DNA from: Bacillus sp. ISL-55
Lineage (GTDB): Bacteria; Bacillota; Bacilli; Bacillales; Cytobacillaceae
DNA: 42,680 bases
Reading direction: 5' to 3'
Assembly: GCF_018613155.1 (NCBI RefSeq)
Contig: NZ_JAGGQU010000018.1
Location: forward strand, 96,462 to 139,141
In this document: positions 34,679 through 42,680 of the stretch, one piece after another
Layout: each line of letters starts with the position of its first letter
How positions within the stretch are numbered: the stretch's first letter is position 1
The notes under the pieces: model-generated
Seen by the model: the letters and a program-made list of their open reading frames with translations, nothing else
Told to the model about the DNA's origin: nothing
Databases searched by the model: none
Made by a program: the position numbers and the translations under genes

Positions 34679-34721
34679 ACATCTTACTTTAGTACGGTAA
34701 GACCGTGATAAAGTAAGATGT
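34679..34721 (-). terminator. spo0A terminator, long compound hairpin
   Basis: A perfect 13-bp outer stem (ACATCTTACTTTA / TAAAGTAAGATGT) encloses a second 5-bp stem (ACGGT / ACCGT) with a 3-base loop. On the minus strand it is followed by TTTTATAT. It lies 45 bases after the spo0A stop. Confidence 0.82.
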
Positions 34722-34766
34722 TCCATATAATATTAAGAATAAATAGCTAATTTTTTCCTAACTCTT

Positions 34767-35564
34767 TCAAGAAGCTTTATGCTCAAGGCGAAGCTTGTCA
34801 GCGACCATTGCGATGAATTCGGAATTTGTCGGCTTTGCTTTTGTCATTGAAACAGTATAACCAAACAGCGAGGAAATGGAATCGATATTCCCTCTGCTCC
34901 ATGCCACTTCAATCGCATGGCGGATTGCACGTTCTACACGGCTTGCCGTTGTATTGAATTTCTTGGCGATATCTGGATAGAGGACTTTTGTGATCGAACC
35001 AAGTAGTTCAATATCGTTATATACCATTGAAATGGCCTCACGCAAGTACATATAACCTTTAATATGTGCAGGGACGCCAATTTCATGAATGATGCTCGTA
35101 ATGCTTGCATCAAGGTTTTTAGGCTTTTGTTCCGCATTCGATCTGCCATAATTAATTGATGACGATGGTTTTCGCGCTACTGATTTTGCCTTGCCGCTTA
35201 CCTGGCGGATATGGCCTGCCAGCTGCTCCATATCGAACGGCTTGAGAATGAAATAGGATGCCCCAAGGTCTACTGCTTTCTTTGTTACATCTTCCTGGCC
35301 AAATGCAGTCAGCATGATTACATTTGGAATGATTCCCTTCTTCATTTCACGAAGTCTCTCCAGGACCGCCAAACCATCAAGGTGAGGCATAATAATATCT
35401 AAAAGCAAGACATCAGGATCTGTATCTTCGAGCATTTCTAAACATTCCTGGCCATTATGGGCAACTCCAACTATCTCCATATCATCCTGAGAGGAAATAT
35501 ATTCCTCAAGAAGACCTACTAATTCTCTGTTGTCATCAACTACGCATACTTTTATTTTGTTCAC
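34767..35564 (-). CDS. spo0A: Sporulation master regulator Spo0A
   Basis: This 265-residue response regulator controls entry into sporulation. The receiver domain (1 to about 125) has the acidic pair Asp10-Asp11, the phosphorylated Asp56 in [12 protein letters not shown], and the switch residues in MLTAFGQED and FILKPFD. The DNA-binding domain begins at [22 protein letters not shown]; from there it is nearly identical to B. subtilis Spo0A to the end (RLEHKAS), including the recognition region around [16 protein letters not shown]. The start is a GTG at 35564 with AGGAGG nine bases upstream, as in B. subtilis. A sigma-H-like promoter and 0A boxes lie upstream, indicating autoregulation. Confidence 0.99.
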   Translation of the reverse strand: MNKIKVCVVDDNRELVGLLEEYISSQDDMEIVGVAHNGQECLEMLEDTDPDVLLLDIIMPHLDGLAVLERLREMKKGIIPNVIMLTAFGQEDVTKKAVDLGASYFILKPFDMEQLAGHIRQVSGKAKSVARKPSSSINYGRSNAEQKPKNLDASITSIIHEIGVPAHIKGYMYLREAISMVYNDIELLGSITKVLYPDIAKKFNTTASRVERAIRHAIEVAWSRGNIDSISSLFGYTVSMTKAKPTNSEFIAMVADKLRLEHKAS

Positions 35565-35634
35565 TACTTGGTTCCTCCTCAATCCAATTATGATCACAAA
35601 CATTATCTTCTCTAAATTCTATTCTAAATGACTA

Positions 35635-35659
35635 ATTCGACAATGCAACAGAAATTCCT
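35635..35659 (-). promoter_or_regulatory. Candidate sigma-H promoter (Ps) of spo0A with an overlapping 0A box
   Basis: On the minus strand AGGAATT is followed by GAATTA at sigma-H-like spacing (consensus RnAGGAwwW and RnnGAAT). The -10 overlaps a perfect 0A box, TGTCGAA (35636-35642). In B. subtilis spo0A is known to be autoregulated from such a promoter. Confidence 0.65.
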
Positions 35660-35723
35660 CTTATTTTTAATTTTTTCTTAAAAAAGTAATATTTTCTTAT
35701 TAATGCTTCATTTTCCTTTGTTT

Positions 35724-35772
35724 TTCGACTTATTTCGCTAGTTGACAAAAAAGCTTCTGGTAATTTGTCGAA
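35724..35772. promoter_or_regulatory. Two further 0A-box candidates upstream of spo0A
   Basis: TTCGACT at 35724-35730 (six of seven bases of TTCGACA) and TGTCGAA at 35766-35772 (perfect) lie in the spoIVB-spo0A gap. With the box at 35636-35642 this makes three, the number known in B. subtilis. Confidence 0.55.
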
Positions 35773-35821
35773 TAATCTTGTTTTCAGGCTGTCTCCTTTT
35801 ATTGATCATGCACACACACAA

Positions 35822-35844
35822 AGAAAAGGCGGCTATTTGCCGCC
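35822..35844 (-). terminator. spoIVB terminator
   Basis: On the minus strand GGCGGC and GCCGCC form a perfect stem around AAATA, followed by TTTTCTTT. It lies 14 bases after the spoIVB stop. Confidence 0.85.
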
Positions 35845-35858
35845 GCCGAATTCCGGTA

Positions 35859-37151
35859 TTAACTTGCCTGCTCTCTTGGTTTTTCGTAAATGTCTATTCC
35901 TGCTTCGTTCAGCATCCATTCTATATGAACACCATATCCACTTGTTGGGTCATTTACAAAGACGTGGGTGACAGCTCCCACTAGCTTATCTCCCTGGATG
36001 ATCGGACTGCCGCTCATTCCCTGGACAATTCCACCTGTTTTTTCTAACAGTTCCGGGTCGGTTACCTTAATGACCATCCCTTTCGTTGCTGGAAATTTCT
36101 GTGGGATAGTGCTGACAATCTCTATATCAAAAAGGTTTACTTCGTCATTATTCACGACCGTCAGGATTTTCGCCGGACCTTCTTTCACTTGATGCGAAAG
36201 CGCAATTGGCAGGGGTTTATCAAATACGCCATTTGAAATATCTTTGTTCAGTTCGCCAAAGATTCCAAAAGGACTGTTCCTTCGGATATTCCCGATTACT
36301 TCCCGGTCAGATGAAAAGCGAGCCAGCTTTTCCCCCGGATTGCCTTTACCGCCTTTTTCAATCGAAGTAACTGTAGATCTTACGATTTGCCCATCACCAA
36401 CGACGATCGGCTTCTTCGTATCCATGTCGGAAATGACATGCCCCAGTGCTCCATATTTTTTTGTCTGAGGATGATAAAAAGTCATCGTCCCAATTCCTGC
36501 AGCTGAATCGCGTATATACAACCCAAGCTTATAAGTGTTTTCATTAACATCTTTTTCTGGCTGTAGTTGAGTTTTGATTTTTTCATTTTCCCTTTTAATT
36601 ACAACATCTAATGGCTTTCCGTCTTCCCCTGCTTGCTTAACAAACGGGCCGACGTCGGCCATTTTTTCTATTTGCTGTCCATTGATTTCTGTAATAATGT
36701 CGCCTTTTTTTATGCCTGCTTTTTCACCTGGTGACACTCTTCCTTCGTTAGCCTGTACCTGGTGATGCCCGACCACAAGGACACCAACCGTATTCAGCTT
36801 TACTCCTATTGATTGACCGCCTGGCCTGACCTTGAAATCTTTCAAGACATTGACATCAACTTTTTTAACCGGGAATCCGGCTAGTTCAAGGACCATTTCA
36901 TCCTTCCCATGTCTTTTTGCCTCTAGAGACAAGGTTTCACCGTTTTGATCGACTGCGATATTTGAGTCTTTTACGGGAGCTGAAACTTGGACTGCATTCG
37001 CCTGGAAATCAAGCTTTTGCCCCTCGAATAATGTTATATCACCTGGAATAGATAAATATTCATGTACTGGTTTTGCAAATCCTAAAGCAATTAATGAAAC
37101 AAGGAGAATTCCACCAATAAATTTTCTGAGAAAATCCTTTTTCAAATCCAT
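35859..37151 (-). CDS. spoIVB: SpoIVB serine peptidase (sigma-K checkpoint)
   Basis: The 430-residue protein matches B. subtilis SpoIVB. An N-terminal membrane segment (about residues 12-26) is followed by a region ending in [20 protein letters not shown], a PDZ domain (about 120-200, [20 protein letters not shown]), and the S55 peptidase domain. The catalytic His lies in [12 protein letters not shown] near residue 237, and the catalytic Ser in [12 protein letters not shown] near 380. It is secreted from the forespore and cleaves SpoIVFA to start sigma-K activation. The ATG at 37151 has GAGGAGA upstream. It lies between recN and spo0A, as in other Bacillaceae, and has its own terminator. No forespore promoter could be placed with confidence. 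Confidence 0.98.
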   Translation of the reverse strand: MDLKKDFLRKFIGGILLVSLIALGFAKPVHEYLSIPGDITLFEGQKLDFQANAVQVSAPVKDSNIAVDQNGETLSLEAKRHGKDEMVLELAGFPVKKVDVNVLKDFKVRPGGQSIGVKLNTVGVLVVGHHQVQANEGRVSPGEKAGIKKGDIITEINGQQIEKMADVGPFVKQAGEDGKPLDVVIKRENEKIKTQLQPEKDVNENTYKLGLYIRDSAAGIGTMTFYHPQTKKYGALGHVISDMDTKKPIVVGDGQIVRSTVTSIEKGGKGNPGEKLARFSSDREVIGNIRRNSPFGIFGELNKDISNGVFDKPLPIALSHQVKEGPAKILTVVNNDEVNLFDIEIVSTIPQKFPATKGMVIKVTDPELLEKTGGIVQGMSGSPIIQGDKLVGAVTHVFVNDPTSGYGVHIEWMLNEAGIDIYEKPREQAS

Positions 37152-37236
37152 TCACTCTCCTCGCTTCTAGTCCACACACATCGAAAATGGCTACATCTTT
37201 AATTTTGCCTCGACTCCCCGCATTTATAACCTGTAT

Positions 37237-37271
37237 AAAAATAAAAAAGCTACCCATTATGGATAGCTTTT
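37237..37271 (-). terminator. recN terminator
   Basis: On the minus strand AAAAGCTATCC pairs with GGGTAGCTTTT (one wobble) and is followed by TTATTTTT. The stem begins at the recN stop codon. Confidence 0.85.
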
Positions 37272-38962
37272 CATGTAACTGCCTTCATATTCTGGGCAAG
37301 CTTCAGCAATTCTTCAGCATGCTGTTTCGTCAGGTCCGTAACTTCAACCCCTGAGATCATCCTGACAATTTCCTTTACTTTTTCAGAGGAAGAAAGTGGA
37401 GTGACAGATGTTTTCGTCCTTCCACTCTTTATGACTTTTGCGATATACAGGTGTGTATCTGCCATCGCGGCGACTTGAGGCAAATGCGAAATGCACAGAA
37501 CCTGTGATCCAGCCGATACACTATAGATTTTTTCGGCAATCGATTGTGCAACCCGGCCGCTGACTCCTGTGTCCACTTCATCAAAAATAATCGAAGTGAC
37601 ACCCTGATGTTTTGAGAAGATACTTTTCAGGGCGAGCATGATCCGCGAAAGTTCTCCTCCGGATGCAATTTTTGACAAAGGCTTCAGTGGTTCGCCTGGA
37701 TTTGTAGAGATATAAAATTCAACCTTATCAGAACCCTTCTTATGGAAATGGTCAGCATTAGCGTCGATTCTTAGGTCGAAAACTGTCTTTTCCATATACA
37801 GCTCTTTTAGTTCTTTATGGATTAACTTTGTAAGTTTTTTCGCCCATTTCCTGCGAGTTTGAGTCAGGTTATTGGCCTCGATACGCAAATCCTTCTTAAG
37901 CGATGCAAGCTCCTTTTCCATCTGGCCAATATGGACTTCTTTATTTTGCAGCGTCTCAATTTCTTCTTCGATTTTCGAGGAATACTCCAGGATTTCTTCT
38001 ATCGTTTTCCCATATTTACGCTTCAATTGATTGATTTCATTTAGTCTGTCATCGATTTCAATCAGCCGCTGCGGATCATATTCAAGAGAATCAAGTTCAT
38101 TCCTGATCGTCCTTGCTGCGTCTTCCAGCATATAAAAACTGTTCGCAACAGTGTCCGCAACATTTTTGTAGTCTTGATCCAGATCAGCCGCATTCTGAAG
38201 GTTATCCATTGCTAAACCAACCCAGTCAAGTCCCTTTTGCTCACCCTGCAAAGCGGAATAACTGGTCTGAATGCTCTCATAAATTTTTTCGAAGTTGCCA
38301 AGCTTGCGCTTCTCTTCAAAAAGCTCCTCATCCTCATTCATCTTTAGGTCCGCTGTGAGGATTTCATCATGTTGGAACTGGATCAAATCAAGTCTATGGG
38401 CCATTTGCTGTTCATTTTCACTTAAGCTTTTCAGTTTTTTCTGTGTTTGTTCATATGAACGGAAAACCTGCTGGTATTCATGAAGGGCAGGCAGGATTTC
38501 ATCTGCACCAAATTGGTCAAGCAGATTGATATGCTTTGTCTCATCCATCAATTCCTGGTGCTCATGCTGACCATGAATATCAATCAAAGTCGAACCTACT
38601 TCGCGCAGGGTTGCGATTGTGACAAGTTTGCCATTAATTCGGCAAACGCTTTTTCCACTCGCCGAAATATCTCTTCTTAAGACAATCATCGCATCTTCAA
38701 TCTCGATGCCAAACTCAGCTGCTTTTCCATAGCTCGGATGGTTTTCGCCTTCCAGATGGAATAAACCTTCAATTTCAGCTTTATCTTCGCCATGTCGGAC
38801 GAATTCTGCTGAGCCCCTCCCGCCAACGAGCAAGTGGACGGCATCAATGATGATGGATTTCCCAGCACCAGTTTCACCTGTAAGTACGGTAAGGCCTTTA
38901 TTAAAAGAAACGGATAATGACTCAATTATTGCGAAGTTTCGTATTGATAATTCGTTTAACAA
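37271..38962 (-). CDS. recN: DNA repair protein RecN
   Basis: This 563-residue SMC-like ATPase acts early in double-strand break repair. Walker A is TGETGAGKS at about residues 28-36. Long coiled-coil arms occupy roughly residues 150-360. The C-terminal ATPase half has the signature SGGELSRIMLALK, Walker B SIIFDEVDTGVSG and the late CISHLPQVAAMAD. The start is a TTG at 38962 with GAGGTGA seven bases upstream. It follows argR by 16 bases with no terminator, so argR and recN form one operon, the order usual in Firmicutes. Confidence 0.97.
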   Translation of the reverse strand: MLNELSIRNFAIIESLSVSFNKGLTVLTGETGAGKSIIIDAVHLLVGGRGSAEFVRHGEDKAEIEGLFHLEGENHPSYGKAAEFGIEIEDAMIVLRRDISASGKSVCRINGKLVTIATLREVGSTLIDIHGQHEHQELMDETKHINLLDQFGADEILPALHEYQQVFRSYEQTQKKLKSLSENEQQMAHRLDLIQFQHDEILTADLKMNEDEELFEEKRKLGNFEKIYESIQTSYSALQGEQKGLDWVGLAMDNLQNAADLDQDYKNVADTVANSFYMLEDAARTIRNELDSLEYDPQRLIEIDDRLNEINQLKRKYGKTIEEILEYSSKIEEEIETLQNKEVHIGQMEKELASLKKDLRIEANNLTQTRRKWAKKLTKLIHKELKELYMEKTVFDLRIDANADHFHKKGSDKVEFYISTNPGEPLKPLSKIASGGELSRIMLALKSIFSKHQGVTSIIFDEVDTGVSGRVAQSIAEKIYSVSAGSQVLCISHLPQVAAMADTHLYIAKVIKSGRTKTSVTPLSSSEKVKEIVRMISGVEVTDLTKQHAEELLKLAQNMKAVT

Positions 38963-38978
38963 GGAAACGTCACCTCTT

Positions 38979-39428
38979 TTACAGCATTTCGAGAAAACGA
39001 TTTGTGACTTGCTCTGTATCCTCTGGAGTACGGCAAATAATCAGGATGGTATCATCTCCACAAATCGTCCCAAGAATATCTTCCCAATCGAGATTATCAA
39101 TCAATGCTCCGATCGCATTGGCATTGCCCGGCAGAGTTTTCATTACTAAAAGATGGCCTGCCTGGTCAATTCGGATAAAAGCATCCATTAACGACCTTTT
39201 TAATTTTTGCAATGGATTGAAACGCTGATCTGCAGGAAGACTGTATTTGTATCTCCCATCAATCAAAGGAACCTTTACAAGATGGAGCTCCTTGATGTCA
39301 CGTGAAACTGTCGCCTGTGTAACATTAAAACCGGCAGCTTTCAATCGATCGACAAGTTCATCCTGCGTCTCGATATCTTTGCTCGCGATTAATTCACGGA
39401 TTTTTATATGTCGCTGTCCTTTATTCAT
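38979..39428 (-). CDS. argR: Arginine repressor ArgR/AhrC
   Basis: The 149-residue protein has a winged helix-turn-helix (residues about 1-70, [21 protein letters not shown], then [19 protein letters not shown]) and a hexamerising arginine-binding domain with [14 protein letters not shown] and [14 protein letters not shown]. It represses arginine synthesis and activates catabolism in response to arginine. The art transporter in this window is a plausible target, but no clear ARG box was found there. The ATG at 39428 has AGGGGTG upstream. A moderate sigma-A promoter (TTGTAC, 17 bases, TAACAT on the minus strand at 39471-39499) precedes it. Confidence 0.97.
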   Translation of the reverse strand: MNKGQRHIKIRELIASKDIETQDELVDRLKAAGFNVTQATVSRDIKELHLVKVPLIDGRYKYSLPADQRFNPLQKLKRSLMDAFIRIDQAGHLLVMKTLPGNANAIGALIDNLDWEDILGTICGDDTILIICRTPEDTEQVTNRFLEML

Positions 39429-39605
39429 TCATATCACCCCTGGATATATCCGAAACATTCATATACTCATATGTTAGCCGATTTCAACAGAATGTACAAT
39501 CATTCGTGGACTTTCGGCAAAAGATATCATTGGAATTGACGAAGTGGTGAACTTGCTATTTTAAAAAAGAAAATTTCAAAATTAAGGTGTCTTTTACCAT
39601 CACAC

Positions 39606-39636
39606 AAAAAAGAACAGGCTAATTCCGCCTATTCTT
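39606..39636 (-). terminator. Terminator of the dxs-yqxC operon
   Basis: On the minus strand AGAATAGGC pairs with GCCTGTTCT (one wobble) and is followed by TTTTTGTG. It starts within the last codons of yqxC. Confidence 0.85.
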
Positions 39637-40477
39637 CTTCGCTGGTTTGCTTTGATTTTAGTTCATTATGCGCTTCGATCACGACTGCTTCAGGCTTGTT
39701 CTTCATTAACAGCCTCCCTTTTTCTTCTTCAGTGCCATTCCACTGCAGATGAAGCAGGAATTCGATATTGCCATCACCGCCTGTGATCGGCGAGAAGCTT
39801 AAATCCATAACATCATAGCCCTCTTCTATCGAAAAAGAAATGATCCTGTCCAAAACTTGTTCGTGGACTTTCCTGTCACGCACGATACCTTTTTTGCCGA
39901 CTTGTTCTCTTCCGGCCTCAAATTGCGGCTTGAAGAGTGCGACAACATCGCTGCCAGTTACCAGCAATGTTTTTAACACAGGCAAGATCAGCCGCAGAGA
40001 TATGAAAGATACATCAATGCTTGCGAAATTTGGCATCCCTTTAATCAAGTCCTCTGGTTTCACATAGCGGAAGTTTGTCCGCTCCATTACGACGACACGT
40101 TCATCCTGTCGCAGCTTCCAGGCAAGCTGGTTATAGCCGACATCCAGGGCATAAGACATCTCAGCGCCATTTTGAAGGGCACAATCAGTAAAGCCGCCAG
40201 TCGAAGACCCGATATCCAGAAGCGTTTTTCCTTGGACATCAAGATTAAAAACCTTTAATGCCTTTTCAAGCTTCAGTCCCCCACGACTCACATATGGCAG
40301 GACATTTCCCTTTACCGTCAGGGGAATGTCACTGCTAACCTTTTCACCAGGCTTGTCCAGTCGGTTTTCATTGGAGTAGACGAGCCCCGCCATGATTGTC
40401 CGTTTGGCCTTTTCCCTCGTTTCGGCAAGGCCGCGTTCAACAAGCAGTACATCTAATCGTTCTTTTTTGATTTTCAT
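39629..40477 (-). CDS. yqxC: TlyA-family rRNA methyltransferase/putative hemolysin (YqxC)
   Basis: The 282-residue protein has an N-terminal S4 RNA-binding domain (RLDVLLVERGLAETREKAKR) and an FtsJ-like methyltransferase fold. The AdoMet motif is LLDIGSSTGGFTDCALQNGA, followed by ALDVGYNQLAWKLRQDERV and SIDVSFISLRLILP. Homologues are annotated as TlyA 2'-O-ribose rRNA methyltransferases or hemolysin-like proteins; RNA methylation is the better supported role. It starts three bases after the dxs stop with GGGCG upstream, so it is co-transcribed with dxs, as in B. subtilis. Confidence 0.94.
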   Translation of the reverse strand: MKIKKERLDVLLVERGLAETREKAKRTIMAGLVYSNENRLDKPGEKVSSDIPLTVKGNVLPYVSRGGLKLEKALKVFNLDVQGKTLLDIGSSTGGFTDCALQNGAEMSYALDVGYNQLAWKLRQDERVVVMERTNFRYVKPEDLIKGMPNFASIDVSFISLRLILPVLKTLLVTGSDVVALFKPQFEAGREQVGKKGIVRDRKVHEQVLDRIISFSIEEGYDVMDLSFSPITGGDGNIEFLLHLQWNGTEEEKGRLLMKNKPEAVVIEAHNELKSKQTSEEE

Positions 40478-40480
40478 TTG

Positions 40481-42376
40481 CTACGCCCTTTTTTGTTTCT
40501 GTCTCGCAAGCTTCTGCATTCGCAAGACGACATCTTCTGTTGTCATTCCAATTTCCTTAAGAAGTTTATCAACACTGCCATGCTCAATGAATTGATCCGG
40601 GATACCCATCCTGTCGATTTCTACATGCTGATAACCAAGGTCATGTGATGTTTCGAGCACGAAGCTGCCGAATCCACCTTGAAGGACAGCTTCCTCAATG
40701 GTAAGGATCGGAATGTTATCTTTCAGGATGCCCGAGAGCATCTCTTCATCCAGAGGCTTGATAAAACGGGTATTGACTACTTTTACTGAAATCCCCTGCT
40801 TAGCAAGAATCTCCGCTGCCTCCATAGCCATTGGAATCGTTGTTCCGAATGTCAGGATGGCTGCATCTTCACCTTCACGAAGCACTTCCCAGGTTCCGAT
40901 CGGGATTTCTTTTAACTCTTCATCCATCGGTACACCCAACCCATTGCCTCGTGGATAACGCATCGCAATCGGGCCTTCGTCATACTTTAAAGCGGTGTAC
41001 ACCATGTGTTGTCCTTCATTTTCATCTTTCGGCATCATCAATACCATATTAGGCAAGTGCCTTAAAAAGGCGATATCAAATACACCCTGATGCGTTTCTC
41101 CATCTGCGCCAACGAGTCCCGCACGGTCAATGCCAATAAAGACATTCAAGTTCTGGCGGCAAATATCATGGACCACCTGATCATAAGCCCGCTGCAAGAA
41201 GGTTGAATAGATCGCCAGGAATGGTTTCATATTTTGCGTTGCCAGGCCCGCTGCAAACGTAGCCGCATGCTGCTCAGCAATCCCGACGTCAATCATCCTG
41301 TCAGGGAATTCGCTGGCAAAGCCCTCAAGCTTAGAACCAACAGGCATAGCTGGCGTCACAGCCACGATCCTTTCATCGGTCCTCGCGATTTTCCTTACTG
41401 TTTCACTAACCAGCTTGCTCCAGGCTGGCGGCGGTGCCGATTCAGGCTTCACAAAATCACCGGTCTCCATTTTATAAGGTCCGGTTCCATGCCAGGTGCC
41501 AATTTTATCGTTTTCCGCAGGGTTATATCCCTTACCCTTTTTCGTAATGACATGCAATAACACGGGACCTTCCTGCTTTTTTGCATATGCAAGGTTTTCA
41601 AACAGGTCGTCGTAATCATGACCATCTACTGGTCCGAGATAGGTGAATCCTAATTCCTCGAAAAAGATTCCTGAGACAAACAGATATTTTAAGCTGTCCT
41701 TTATCCTTTCGGCAGTCGCTGCGAGCTGACCGCCAATAGCAGGCACCTTTTTTAACAAGTATTCAAGTTCATCTTTTACCCAATGGTACTTCCCAGCAGT
41801 CCGTAGGCGGCCAAGTACACTATGCAAAGCTCCAACATTAGGTGCAATCGACATTTCGTTATCATTCAAAATGACAATCAGCTTCTTCTTTTCATGCCCG
41901 ATGTGATTCAAGGCCTCTAAAGCCATTCCACCGGTAAGGGCACCATCACCGATAATCGGAACGATGTGGGAATTTTCCCTCTTTAAGTCTCGGGCAATCG
42001 CCATCCCCATAGCAGCTGATAGAGAAGTTGAACTATGGCCTGTTTCCCAGACATCATGCTCACTTTCAATCATCTTTGGAAAACCGCACAGTCCTTTATG
42101 CTGCCTTAATGTATCAAATTGACACGCTCTTCCGGTGAGGATTTTATGTACGTATGATTGGTGGCCAACATCCCAAAGAAATTTATCCTTCGGGCTGTCA
42201 AAACACTTATGAAGGGCAATCGTTAATTCGACAACACCGAGGTTAGGTCCTATGTGTCCGCCTGTAACTGATAGTTTTTCAATTAAAAACTGCCGAATCT
42301 CCCCGCTTAACTCTTCCAATTCCTTGTTCGAAAGATTTTTCAAGAAGGAAGGGTCTTTTATTGATAAAAGATCCAT
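40481..42376 (-). CDS. dxs: 1-deoxy-D-xylulose-5-phosphate synthase
   Basis: The 631-residue thiamine-diphosphate enzyme condenses pyruvate and glyceraldehyde 3-phosphate in the first step of the MEP isoprenoid pathway. The cofactor motif is [18 protein letters not shown], continuing to [16 protein letters not shown]. The substrate region has [15 protein letters not shown], and the second domain has [16 protein letters not shown]. The length is normal. The ATG at 42376 has only a weak purine stretch upstream. In B. subtilis dxs directly follows xseA-xseB-ispA; here the region upstream ends in an interspersed repeat, so any such genes would lie beyond the window. Confidence 0.98.
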   Translation of the reverse strand: MDLLSIKDPSFLKNLSNKELEELSGEIRQFLIEKLSVTGGHIGPNLGVVELTIALHKCFDSPKDKFLWDVGHQSYVHKILTGRACQFDTLRQHKGLCGFPKMIESEHDVWETGHSSTSLSAAMGMAIARDLKRENSHIVPIIGDGALTGGMALEALNHIGHEKKKLIVILNDNEMSIAPNVGALHSVLGRLRTAGKYHWVKDELEYLLKKVPAIGGQLAATAERIKDSLKYLFVSGIFFEELGFTYLGPVDGHDYDDLFENLAYAKKQEGPVLLHVITKKGKGYNPAENDKIGTWHGTGPYKMETGDFVKPESAPPPAWSKLVSETVRKIARTDERIVAVTPAMPVGSKLEGFASEFPDRMIDVGIAEQHAATFAAGLATQNMKPFLAIYSTFLQRAYDQVVHDICRQNLNVFIGIDRAGLVGADGETHQGVFDIAFLRHLPNMVLMMPKDENEGQHMVYTALKYDEGPIAMRYPRGNGLGVPMDEELKEIPIGTWEVLREGEDAAILTFGTTIPMAMEAAEILAKQGISVKVVNTRFIKPLDEEMLSGILKDNIPILTIEEAVLQGGFGSFVLETSHDLGYQHVEIDRMGIPDQFIEHGSVDKLLKEIGMTTEDVVLRMQKLARQKQKRA

Positions 42377-42520
42377 TTCGGACCACTCACTTTCATTTCT
42401 GACTTATTATTCCGGGTTGTTTAATCATATTCTGAAAAAGTTGTTAGTAATAACATATATTAAGTAAAGAAAGGTTTTCAAGCACTAGCTGTAAATATGG
42501 CGTCTATTTTCAGATTTATG

Positions 42521-42680
42521 TATAAGAAAAGCGCAAGCGCCTTGTTCAGCCCGACAAGCGCTGCCCGCCAAAGAACGCCACGTCCTGTGGCTGGCGGGTC
42601 TATCACATCGTGTGCCTCGGAGGGCCGAACAGTGAAGTCGTTCTTTGACTTTATCGGGCGGACCGAAATAGAAATGTATA
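42521..42680 (+). repeat. Interspersed repeat, copy C (left part only)
   Basis: From TATAAG onward these bases align with 22280-22443 of the complete copy. The AAGCGCCTT outer arm, the CCCGCC ... GCCACG / TGTGGC ... GGCGGG hairpin and the GTGAAGTCGTTCTTTGACTT loop region are all recognisable. The element runs off the window end, 144 bases upstream of the dxs start. Compared with copy B, one arm of the first hairpin changes A to G, which still pairs as a wobble in RNA, while the second hairpin is partly degraded. Confidence 0.85.

Noticed and set aside
1-42680. Prophage, insertion sequence with transposase, tRNA, rRNA or integrated plasmid
   Set aside because: No transposase, integrase, phage structural gene or structural RNA gene is visible; the genes are ordinary chromosomal ones in a largely conserved order.

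Overview
The window reads as a chromosomal segment of a spore-forming Bacillaceae species (Firmicutes). It carries spo0A and spoIVB, strong AGGAGG-type ribosome binding sites, many GTG and TTG starts, and the gene order dxs - yqxC - argR - recN - spoIVB - spo0A ... bkdR - ptb - bcd - buk - lpdV - bkdAA - bkdAB - bkdB ... brxB - artP/Q/R - yqjA - yqjB - mce - yqjD - pepT-like - polY - gndA known from Bacillus subtilis. It is not B. subtilis itself: a methylmalonyl-CoA mutase operon sits between brxB and bkdB, and a chemotaxis receptor/CheW pair sits between polY and the PepT-like gene. The genus (Mesobacillus, Cytobacillus or similar) cannot be fixed from the sequence alone. Most genes lie on the minus strand.

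Layout. 1-181: right end of an interspersed repeat and a terminator. 182-5227: zinc-ribbon protein, YwaF-type membrane protein, monoacylglycerol-lipase-like hydrolase, gndA and a Y-family polymerase. 5338-7785: a convergent chemoreceptor/CheW pair, each with a sigma-D-type promoter. 7815-8349: ten strictly 52-bp tandem units with internal dyads. 8399-11560: PepT-like peptidase, acyl-CoA carboxylase carboxyltransferase and methylmalonyl-CoA epimerase. 11823-11918: a 31-codon Prli42-type miniprotein gene. 11967-16545: L,D-transpeptidase, YqjA exporter-like protein, Art-type amino-acid ABC transporter and bacilliredoxin. 16894-22143: meaB, mutB, mutA. 22280-22637: complete copy of the interspersed repeat. 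22678-33179: the bkd operon and its sigma-54 activator BkdR. 33394-34579: YqzF/DUF2627, a glycerophosphodiesterase and a YycC-like small protein. 34767-42376: spo0A, spoIVB, recN, argR, yqxC, dxs. 42521-42680: left part of a third repeat copy.

Functional logic. Branched-chain amino acids are deaminated by Bcd and oxidatively decarboxylated by the Bkd complex. Acyl-CoA can be conserved as ATP by Ptb/Buk or used to prime branched fatty acids. Propionyl-CoA from valine and isoleucine can enter the YqjD carboxylase - epimerase - MutAB/MeaB route to succinyl-CoA. The biotin carboxylase partner of YqjD is not in the window.

The least explained parts are non-coding: the 52-bp dyad array, the 358-bp structured interspersed repeat (three copies, same orientation, two of them next to terminators) and an orphan plus-strand terminator at 16694-16726 that may end an unannotated small RNA.
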